Assembly: GCA_014621425.1 (NCBI GenBank)
Contig: JAANBB010000509.1
Location: forward strand, 1 to 25,785
From: Cylindrodendrum hubeiense
Taxonomy: Eukaryota > Ascomycota > Sordariomycetes > Hypocreales > Nectriaceae
Direction of reading: 5' to 3'
Length of the DNA stretch: 25,785 bases
How positions within the stretch are numbered: the stretch's first letter is position 1; every line of letters begins with the position of its first letter. Shown one piece after another: positions 17,590-25,785 of the stretch. Both the position numbers and the translations under genes were made by a program. The notes beneath the pieces were generated by a model that made no database searches, had not been told where the DNA came from, and saw only the letters and a list, made by a program, of their open reading frames with translations.

Positions 17590-19901
17590 ATGCCGGAAAC
17601 CGACCACCACATCCAGGACGAGGTGCTGCGGCACTCTCTCGAAGACCCGGATGACTTCTGGCGGCACCAGGCCGAGCAACTCCACTGGCATAAGAAGTTC
17701 TCTTCTACCATCCAGCTGACCCAGAAGACGCTCAAAAACGGCATCACCCACGACAGCTGGGAATGGTTTCCGGATGGCGAAATCTCCACCTGCTACAACT
17801 GCGTCGACCGTCACGTTCTCAATGGTAATGGAGACTCGGTTGCCATCTACTTTGACAGTCCTGTTACCAACACCAAAGAGAAGTACACCTACCGCCAGCT
17901 CCTCGATGAAGTCGAGGTCCTCGCCGGCGCCCTGAGGGAGGAGGGTGTTAAAAAGGGAGACGTCGTCATGCTGTATAGTAAGTGTATCGGATTGAACTTC
18001 CTTGTCATGAGATAGATCCCTGACATCGCAAACAGTGCCAATGATCCCGGCCGCTGTAATAGGGATCCTTGCCGTCAACAGGCTGGGTGCCATCCACTCA
18101 ATTGTTTTTGGCGGTTTTGCTCCAAATGCTCTGGCCCAGCGCATCGATTCTTGCAAGCCAGTTGCCCTCCTGACAGCCTCATGTGGCATCGACGGCAACA
18201 AGCCTGCCATCGCCTACAGGCCCCTAGTTGAGGAGGCCATTGCCCTCTCTGCCCACAAACCCAGCAAGACCATCGTCTGGCAGCGTGACCAGGTCCGGTG
18301 GAACCCTATGGACCGCAATGCCGGCCAAGCTACCTGGCAAAAGATCGTGAGGAGTGCTCGGGCCCGCAACATCAGGGCAGACTGCGTCCCTATAGGGAGC
18401 CTCGATCCGGTATACATTATTCACACCTCGGGTACTACTGGTACCCCCAAGGGTGTCCTGCGTGATGCTGGTGGTCATGCTGTTGGCCTTCATCTATCTA
18501 TCAGCTACCTCTTCAACATCCACGGGCCAGGTTGTGTTGTCTTCACGGCCTCCGACATTGGATGGATTGTCGGACACTCTTATATCATATATGGACCGCT
18601 GCTCACTGGTGCAGCAACTGTTCTCTACGAGGGAAAGCCAGTTGGCACACCTGATGCGTCGTCCTTTTGGCGGGTTATCGAGGAATATAAAGTTAACGCC
18701 CTCTTTACGGCGCCCACTGCCCTGCGTGCTATCAAGCGGGAGGATCCTGATAACAGGTTAATCACCGAGTTCGGCAAGCGAGGTGGTCTCAAGTCTCTAA
18801 AGGCGCTCTTCCTGGCTGGCGAGCGATCAGAACCTACGCTCATCCAAATGTACCAGGACCTCCTAACCCAGCACGGCGCTGACGACGCTCATGTCATCGA
18901 CAACTGGTGGTCAACAGAGGTCGGCTCTCCCATTACTGGCCGTGCTCTCGTTCCGCACGCTGGTAAGCACCGCAAAACAGATGTCCGTGACCATCCACCT
19001 CCCCATCTGAAGGCTGGAAGCGCCGGTAAGGCTATGCCCGGATTCGATGTGCGAATCGTGGACGACGAGGGCAACGAAGTTGAGAGAGGTTTGATGGGAA
19101 ACATAGTTCTAGCTATGCCTTTAGCCCCGACGGGGTTTCGAACATTGTGGCAGGATGAAGAGCGATTCTGGAAAGGTTACCTGAAGAGGTTTGAGGGGAA
19201 GTGGCTTGACACAGGCGACTCGGGTTGGATTGACCTGCAGGGCTATATCCACGTGATGAGCCGCAACGACGATGTTCTAAATGTGAGCGCGCATCGTCTA
19301 TCAAGTGGTAAGTTCTATCTCCCTTCTCATGCATGCTACGTCCCCTAAACCAGAGGCTTTCTCATTGATCGTCCCACTCTACTCCCTGCCACCGACTCAG
19401 TGACCTAATTTCAAGGTCTGGGCTGTGAGAGACTGGACTAACACTCCTATAGGTTCTATTGAACAAGCGATTGCTGCCCATCCTCTCATCGCCGAGTCGT
19501 GCGTTGTGGGGGTCCCAGACCCCATCAAAGGTCAAATGCCGTTCGCATTCATCACTCTGTCGACACCAGACCACCCAAAATCGGCGGTGCCAGACCAGCA
19601 AGTGACTGCCGAGATACAAAACTTGGTACGCCGACAGGTCGGTCCCATCGCGACACTTGGTGGTATCATCCAGGGCAAAGCCATGATCCCTAAGACACGA
19701 TCTGGCAAGATGCTTCGGCGTGTTCTACGGGAGATGGTGGAGAACGCTGTGCATGGCGAACTGGGCAAAGAAGTTTCAGTACCAAGCACTATCGAGGATG
19801 TGGCTATGTTAGACGTAGCGCGAGAAAAGATCGGAGAGTACTTTGAGCTCCGGGGAGCTAAGCATGGTGCTGTGGAGGGCATGATCAAAGCCCGGCTATA
19901 G
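17590..19901 (+). CDS. Propionyl/short-chain acyl-CoA synthetase (ACSS3/PrpE-type) with a C-terminal ARL
   Basis: Exons are 17590-17977, 18036-19307 and 19453-19901. The introns are 58 nt (GTAAGT, CTGAC, ACAG) and 145 nt (GTAAGT, ACTAAC, ATAG). The product has 702 residues. The N-terminal acyl-CoA synthetase domain is followed by the AMP-binding core: TSGTTGTPKG at 260-269 (phosphate loop), ASDIGWIVGHSYIIYGPLL, EGKPVGTPDA, WWSTEVG from 420 and TGDSGW. DDVLNVSAHRLSSG begins the C-terminal domain, and PKTRSGKMLRR holds the adenylation lysine K639. IVFGGFAPNAL and the EGKPVGTPDA region are typical of the propionate-type branch. The enzyme activates propionate, acetate or a similar short acid with ATP and CoA. 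It ends in ARL, a PTS1 consensus. The start sits in CAGCCACCATGCC. The exact substrate is not readable from sequence. Confidence 0.93.
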
Positions 19902-21269
19902 GGAATGGATGAGCCGAGCACTTGGAATGCCGCTGACCTGGACTTGGTGAACTCATCTAGTCCGATTCGGCTTCTTAGGATATGACCATTCGCTTGGAGG
20001 AGATAGTTCAGGCCGTCTCATCTTCTTTGTATAGCGTGTTCGTTTTGAGGCTGAGGACCTGTCTCTCTTAGAAAGAAGTTGTTTCCAATATGAATGTCAA
20101 GGTATATTCAATGATTGAATCTACAAACTAATTCTCCATAATCAGGGGCAAATAATACTAGCTAGTTTGTCTTGCATGTGTTGCACTTGGCTTATTGATT
20201 CTGCCTATTGAGATCCTAGTGGTTGAGCGGGCAGTTTTCTCTCGGTTGCTATGTCAATCTATTAATCACTAATCCTCACTTGAGTGACCCCTTCTATTCC
20301 ACAGTGTTATGTTGGAAATAAATGCTCCTCATTCCTCTAATTGCCGATGTGGTCAGTCGCACAGTCCCTTCCCCCTGGCCATCTTCGCATGACAGACCCA
20401 TTCCGCACGGGGTTTCACACTCCCCGTCTGTGTAAACTTCCGTCTTCCCTACGACAAATAGCAACGAGGGGAGATGACACCGATGTCTCGGGATTTTTGT
20501 TTATATAGTCACACGAGCCAATGGTTCCCATGTCACGGGGAGTGCTCGACGATGAGTAGAGTGTACGAGAGGAATTCGTGGTACCAGTTGCTATTCGCTA
20601 GAATCACAAAGGGAGAACGGAGGTTTGTACGATGGTTGGAATACGAGGGGTTTGACCCGAAGATAGCTACATGGTTGTTCTCGTTTCTATCTGGTCAATG
20701 TATACTTACGATGGAGAGCGTAGGTCCTGTGTTGCTCGAGGTTACCTAGATATACCTAGCTTCAATAGCACAGAGCTCGTTGGAGACGAACAAGATCCTA
20801 AACAAACCTCAGTTGCATTACACTAACTAAAGGGCTGATGAATTAAGGGTCTAATGGATTAAGGGACTGAGGGACTAAGGGATAGGTGGATTTATTGAAG
20901 CCGCTCATATCCGCCTGGGAACAAAGCCTGGCGACGGAAGGAGAGCCACCGAAGAAATGGAACAAACGAGTTGAATTCAGAATACCTCCCAATTATCCGC
21001 GCAGAGATATCCTGCGCAGGTTCTATGCATACTCCCCTAGCCCATGAAACAAAGAACCATGCTGTGCTACCATTCATATCATGCAAGTCCGCCCATTGCC
21101 CCCATGCGAAAATGCAGAAAATGCAGTGCTACCAAGAACCAAAAAGCCCACTGCCCATGTGCTATTCCATGCATGCTTCGTATCAAATCTCGCATCCTTG
21201 GGGCGCTCCGTTTCATGCTCGTGTGTCTTTCAACCCAGTTCCGTTCTGGGAAGTGTCGGGGAATCAATG
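19902..21269. other. Intergenic, no firm gene; one small LINE-like frame
   Basis: Most of this stretch is AT-rich and uninformative. A 91-codon plus-strand frame starts with an ATG at 20474 and ends at 20749. Its RRFVRWLEYEGFDPKIATWL then FSFLSG recalls the 'fingers/palm' region of LINE reverse transcriptases, but it is short and lacks the YADD box. Near 20820-20888 there is a run of AAGGG-spaced repeats (ATTAAGGG, ACTAAGGG) reminiscent of the TTAGGG arrays. Confidence 0.35.
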
Positions 21270-22262
21270 CTAGCTCTTTGAGGGCCGACTCTTTGAAGGC
21301 TGGCTCTTTGGAGGCTGGCTCGTTGAAGGCTGTTTGGGATAGAGTCCATAGACGCTGCCCTGTCCCTTGGGTGCCATCTTGACACTTGAGAAGCGAGCTT
21401 CAGGCAGCCTCTTGCCAGCCCTGAGGCTTTCGAGAACCCTATTTGAGTCAATATTGGCCATTGTTTTCATGCTTCGCTGGCGATTGACCCATCGCACACG
21501 ATGGTCACATGTCAGAGACAATACGAGGAGCAATATTGTCACTTACCACTCAACCCCAACAAACTTGACCCCAGCCCCTCCAATCTTCTTGATTTCCTTA
21601 TCCAGTTTGCCACCGGCCAGTCCTCCTCCTGCTCCTCCTCCTCCAGAGGGCCGCCCTATGATAACGTGCGTGACCCGCCGTCGCCCGAGGTGTAGTGACA
21701 TCTGCCCCCCATTCTCGGTGAGCAAGTGCTTCAGCTTGTGGTCCGATACGAGCGGGAATGTGCTGCCGTTGACGTAGACTACGACGCCGTCGAAGACGCC
21801 TCGCGTACGCATTCGGTCTTCGCGCTCCTTGTCCTCTTGTCGGCGCTTCTCCATCAACGCCTCCTCCCCGGTCAGCCCGGCTCCATCTCTGGCCTCGCTG
21901 CCGTCGCCGGAAGACGCATTGGAGGATTCCTTGGCCAGGCTCTGGCGCATCTTGCCCGGCTGCACGAGCATATCCCGCACGCTGCGCTGGGCGCGCTCCC
22001 GCACGGCCTTGGGGATCAGCGTCTTGTGCTTGTCGTCCCAGTCGTCAGAGCCGGCGCCCCACGAGTCGCTGAGGCGCTCGCCGCCTGCCACGCCGCCGCG
22101 GAACTGGCTGTTGAGCTTGCGGTTGCGAGATTCGCGCCACCCGGTGCCCGGGTTGTGCTCCGGCCGCTGGTGGCCCGTCGACGACGAGTTCCATGGGTCG
22201 AAGCTGGCTCCGTGGCGCGGCGCCGCCGCCTGCGAGGGCTGCCCGCTGGACGGTGGTTGCAT
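21270..22262 (-). CDS. Single-BRCT-domain protein, uncharacterised
   Basis: Exon 1 (22262-21547) and exon 2 (21438-21270) are joined over a 108-nt intron (GTAAGT, TTGACTC, AATAG), restoring GVEWVLESLRAGKRLPEA. From the first in-frame ATG the product has 294 residues. A disordered N-terminus contains FDPWNSSSTGHQRPEH (21-36). A charged helix (EEALMEKRRQEDKEREDRM, about 133-151) precedes the BRCT domain at about 155-255: GVFDGVVVYVNG, RVTHVIIGRP and conserved Trp 239. A glycine-rich insertion (SGGGGAGGGLAGG, 206-218) sits in a BRCT loop. The C-terminus has short PSKS/PPKS repeats. BRCT domains bind phosphopeptides or DNA ends in DNA-damage signalling, so a nuclear role is likely. The frame is open upstream to about 22394 without an ATG, through a 13-C tract. 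The true start may therefore lie upstream. Confidence 0.85.
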
Positions 22263-22364
22263 GAGCCGACGAGTGAGAGGCGATGGGGGTTTGCTTTTTC
22301 CGCGGGTGACGGAGCCTGTCTCCCTGGTGGTCAGAGTACTGGTGGTAAAAGTACTGGTTGTAGG

Positions 22365-22377
22365 CCCCCCCCCCCCC
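22365..22377 (+). repeat. Run of 13 C at the 5' side of the BRCT gene
   Basis: The 13-C run lies about 100 nt upstream of the annotated BRCT start, read as GGGG codons on the minus strand. It is prone to slippage and to sequencing error, and it separates two alternative upstream frames. Confidence 0.9.
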
Positions 22378-23355
22378 TGGAAAGCCTCCAGCAACAGTGA
22401 TGCCGTTCAAGATAGTTCAGACGTGTGTCTGTACAATCGCTCGTCGCCAACGTCTCGGTGCGAGTGCAATGGTACAGCCGCGTGAAGCTGATGTTGGCGA
22501 GGCAATCCCAATTCACGGCCTTGTAGCCTCCCTCGCTCGAAACAGGTATCCATTCACCGACAATTGTCCCAGTTTGACTTGCAAAATCCCCCACCGCCGC
22601 GTGGCGCGTGCGAGAGCACAGCCATGGTTGACTCGTGCACATCAATCTACACGCGCGGTCACATGAGAGCAACGACTCGCACCCTCACCTCCACACGCAA
22701 CCCTACCCTATATCGCCAACATTCAAACAATGATGAATTCATTCAACTTCACCTCACGTCAGCCGCTCATCACAGCTGCTCATCACAGCCGCTCATCACA
22801 CCACCACTTTACGGCATTGGCAACCCACGCTGCGATCCCTTGGTGTCGTTGACGCGCGTTAGCACGTATATACCGTCCGTTAATGAAGCGATCGCCCGTC
22901 TCACCGCGGCGGACTGCCATGTGTGACGGCTGCTAAGCTCAGATACTACCACATGATATCCCAAACTTGGACGTTGCCATCGTCTGTGCCCCTGGCCGAG
23001 ACGCACATCTCTCCACAAAAATGGCCCCCTCCCCAGGGCCCGTGACGCCCAACAAGCATGTCTGTCGGAGTGCATGCAAAGGCCAGCTGCAATCATGATG
23101 CGCATCATCCGGACAGGGCGCCGCAGGCAAGGCAAGGCACGCAGCCTTGCTTGGTTGCTTGCTTGTTCGATCGACGCGAGATGCACAGACGCTCTCGCTC
23201 ATCTGGCTCGGCACGACAGGGCCACTGAAACCGAAACCATGGGCAAGCAGCATCGACATGACATGGCATGGCATGGCATCGGGCATAAGCATGGCAGAAG
23301 CATTGGCTATCCCTCGGTACTGTCTTCCGGTACACTCATGGGACCCGAAGGGCCG

Positions 23356-23403
23356 TCGGCATCAGCATCAGCATCGGCATCAGCATCGGCATCAGCATCG
23401 GTA
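23356..23403 (+). repeat. Hexamer microsatellite GCATCA/GCATCG
   Basis: About seven to eight GCATCR hexamers, interrupted only by the A/G change. If translated it gives Ala-Ser repeats, but no supported gene covers it. Confidence 0.85.
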
Positions 23404-24902
23404 TCCGCAGCGCAGCGCATCGCATGGCGCGTGTACTTGCACATTCGCCTGCGGGCTGCGGCCTCGGCCACGCCGCTCGCGTTGTCCCAGCCAGCCTGTC
23501 TATTTCAATGCCAGGGAATCCCTCCGCTCAGCTCGGCCGAGTATACGTCTGGGCGTCCCCGGAACCAATGCTCCTACTCGAATTACATGGCAAGGGACCC
23601 TCTGCTGGCTTTCGAAGCGCAATGTAAGTGATAAGTGGCCGCGAAACACGTGGGCCTACGGATACATACCTGGATTCCATCCGCGGAACCCTGCCTACCC
23701 TGGGGAATATCTGCTGGCATGGGTCTTCGGGATGCGCGCCATCCATCTGCTCTGATGGGCGTCGGGTCATGCCCGTTCGTTGATGCAATCCAGTCCACTG
23801 AAAAATAAGTAATTGCGTGTGTGGTGTATGCGCTCCCATCAAGCCAGCCAACCGCCGGGGGCGCCTCTCATCTAACTTCCATCCCACCCTCCTTCAAACA
23901 AGCCTGGTCCGTGTCTAATCTATCAAATGGGAAACCTCCTCGTCCAAGGGCCCCCAATAGATTCCTCTTCCCTCCTCCTTCATTATCACTCGATCTCTTG
24001 GCCCAGCCCCTCTTCCTCTTCATCATCCACAGCCAGCCCCAAACCTCTCAATCCCCGACTCTGAGCCGAGTGCGATACACGCCCCCCCCCCAAACCCTGG
24101 CTTCCATTCATACACCCTTTCTGAGCCTGAACTCTGTTTCCCTTTCTTTTGCTCACTGCCCCCGTCCAGGATCGCGGGAACTAATACCACCCAGTATGAG
24201 GTGTTCGCCAAAAACCACGTCTGACAAGGCCGTGGCCACCCCTCCAGCACCACATTGGCCTGCGCATATGCGGATCATACCTGCAGCCCGCACCCCGTTG
24301 ACGGTCTACTGAACTTTGTTGACCTATCGTACCCCAATTCTCCAGATATGAGAGACGTTGGGCAACGGGATGCTGCTGCCGAGTGGACTTTGCATCGTTG
24401 AGCTGCATGGCCGAGCGTGGCCGAACATGGAGCATGGAGCCTGACCGTGGCAAGGCCCAAGGGGCGACTCAAAGTAGGCACCACGTTGAGATGGACACGG
24501 CAAACGAGCCATAGGCGGGGATGCGGCCGCTTGCCTCGTAGAACACCCCTCCATCGCCCCCATCGTCGCCATCCGCGATTGAACTCCCCTTCTCGCCGCT
24601 CCTCCAGCCTGTCCTATCTCACTTCCCTGCTGGTACCGGGATGCCATGGAAGCGTCAGCAGATGTCCCCTCACCGGCAATGCCTCCGGTCCCCCCAAGAC
24701 ACAGATCCCCCCCAGGTAGGCATTTCGTCCCCGGCTGTCCAAGTCATTCCCATGATTGTACATATTCGTACATGACTGCGGCTGTCCTGCATGTGTACGT
24801 ACTGGAAGAGGGCACCCCGTACATTAGTTAGCAGCCGTGGCAGGTGGATCACGGACCATGCCATCCCTCCCTCCCCGACCTGCGCGCTGCTGTGCGGGAA
24901 GG

Positions 24903-25346
24903 CTAATGTAGGCAGAACGACAGCCAGATCTTCGCCATTTCAACACCATGTTTCTTTCCCCAGCTGAATCGTCCTCTTCCGGTCTCGTGTACCGAATATA
25001 CAATATGATACGGTCTCGAACCCTCGATATTGTGACATGGACCCGGCTGCCACACATCCGTCCGCCTCACCTTCCAATTATGTGATGATGATGGATCCTG
25101 CAATATATCGACGGGAGCGGCCCGGGTTACACAGTCGAAGTCACCCTTGGCTCTAATTCCCTCGTGGTCTCGTACCAGCCCAGTGCGGAGTACATGATGC
25201 GGTCGACGGCACCGGGATGCTGACAGGGAGCGACAACCGCCGATGGCTTTTTGGCTAGTTTCTTTGAGATCTGTTTCGTCGTCGCCCGGCGGGGCCACTA
25301 GGTGAGTTGGCAAGGAAGTGGTGCCGTTATCACGGCCCCCGTGCAT
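24903..25346 (-). CDS. Orphan open frame of 147 codons, doubtful
   Basis: The minus-strand frame starts with an ATG at 25346-25344 and ends at a stop at 24905-24903, uninterrupted and without introns. The protein is basic in its first half (QKAIGGCRSLSASRCRRPHH) and ends EMAKIWLSFCLH. I see no domain, signal peptide or membrane span, and no TATA or typical leader was identified. Fungal intergenic DNA of this GC content can give such frames by chance. Kept because it is the longest ATG-started frame in the last 3 kb. Confidence 0.2.
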   Translation of the reverse strand: MHGGRDNGTTSLPTHLVAPPGDDETDLKETSQKAIGGCRSLSASRCRRPHHVLRTGLVRDHEGIRAKGDFDCVTRAAPVDILQDPSSSHNWKVRRTDVWQPGPCHNIEGSRPYHIVYSVHETGRGRFSWGKKHGVEMAKIWLSFCLH

Positions 25347-25785
25347 GGATATGCAAGGGAGGGCGTTGCTCTAAGACTGGGTATCTCTCACACCCGTAGG
25401 TACCTCCAGACGAGGGAGTAGCGGTGAGAGCAACACTAGACCCCAACGAGTGCTCTTCGGGGCGCAAAGAAAAAAAAAATCAACCCCGAGCAAGTGTTAT
25501 CCTGGTGTTTCTTTGGGTTAGATCCGGGAACAGTTGAGGGCTGAGTCTGAAGCTGTTGGTAACAGCCTTACAAGCGCCTAGGGACCAAAGTGAGGTTGGA
25601 AGAGCAAGATACGCATGCAAGCACAGGTCAGATCTCGGACAAGCGCACCAGGCCCGGATGGAGGACAGAGCACACAGGAGCGCACTAAGCGCTGCCAGAT
25701 CGCATCTGGGGGTCAAGAAGCGCAGCGGCAGTCTGTGGACAGAGCCGTCCTTGGGGGGGGGGGGGGCCGGGGTGTGGAGGACACC
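25347..25785. other. Window end, no gene seen; A10 and G14 tracts
   Basis: There is a run of ten A (25470-25479) and a run of 14 G (25753-25766). No reading frame here has protein character. Confidence 0.5.

Larger units (their letters stand above)
22263..24902. other. Upstream region of the BRCT gene and further intergenic DNA
   Basis: The first 400 nt presumably include the BRCT promoter. Further on are (GCATCA/G) hexamers (23356-23403), CATGG pentamers (23262-23279), a C/T-rich leader-like stretch (23880-24190) and a short candidate start at 24646 (MEASADVPSPAMPP) followed by a CAGGTAGG donor-like site. None of these builds into a gene I can follow within the window. Confidence 0.4.

Noticed and set aside
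21439..21546. Alternative BRCT intron acceptor at AATCGCCAG
   Set aside because: It gives an immediate in-frame TGA, whereas the AAATAG acceptor restores the expected WVLESLRAGKRLPEA.
21726..22485. Long plus-strand frames across the BRCT gene
   Set aside because: Antisense shadows of a GC-rich coding exon; the minus-strand frame has the BRCT domain and spliced continuity.
23074..23755. Long plus-strand frames containing Ala-Ser repeats
   Set aside because: The repeats come from the GCATCR microsatellite and the rest has no protein character.

Overview
The window looks like nuclear DNA of a filamentous ascomycete (Pezizomycotina, probably Sordariomycetes and perhaps Hypocreales). Introns are short (46-145 nt) with GTANGT-type donors, CTAAC/CTGAC-like branch points and NAG acceptors. 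ATGs follow pyrimidine-rich leaders, TAGGTAGGTA motifs recur, and gene density is low. I see no bacterial operons, rRNA, convincing tRNA, CRISPR array or secondary-metabolite backbone gene. The organism call is inference from gene structure and protein style, not from a database match.

Left part (1-5.8 kb) is a decayed accessory region. It holds: a fragment of a putative fungal tyrosine-recombinase-like protein (56-562, +); an F-box protein gene broken by one frameshift and one in-frame TAG (559-1273, -); a short unknown spliced gene with an early TAA (3025-3412, +); an unknown coding fragment (3467-3976, -); and a probable mobile element (about 3977-5753). The element carries its own TATA box, a spliced gene with one internal TAG, and inverted subterminal repeats rich in TTAGGGG. 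A second copy of the repeat array lies at 16399-16531.

The rest is ordinary chromosome with four well-supported genes. A Sed1-like GPI-anchored cell-wall protein lies at 7940-8425 (-). A zinc-free quinone oxidoreductase lies at 14531-15598 (+), with a Yap1-type TTACTAA site upstream. A propionyl/short-chain acyl-CoA synthetase of the ACSS3/PrpE type lies at 17590-19901 (+); it ends in a peroxisomal ARL signal and has an acid-free in-frame N-terminal extension. A single-BRCT-domain protein lies at 21270-22262 (-). Between the cell-wall gene and the oxidoreductase are about 6 kb with no convincing gene, containing G-rich GTGGA minisatellites and a few strong hairpins. The last 3.4 kb has one weak orphan reading frame and several long homopolymers.

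The four intact genes do not form an obvious pathway. The oxidoreductase and acyl-CoA ligase are both metabolic or stress genes but are 2 kb apart with separate leaders. The most unusual material is the repeat-flanked element with its relics, the near-intact reading frames interrupted by single UAG codons, and the dual-targeting signals on the acyl-CoA ligase.
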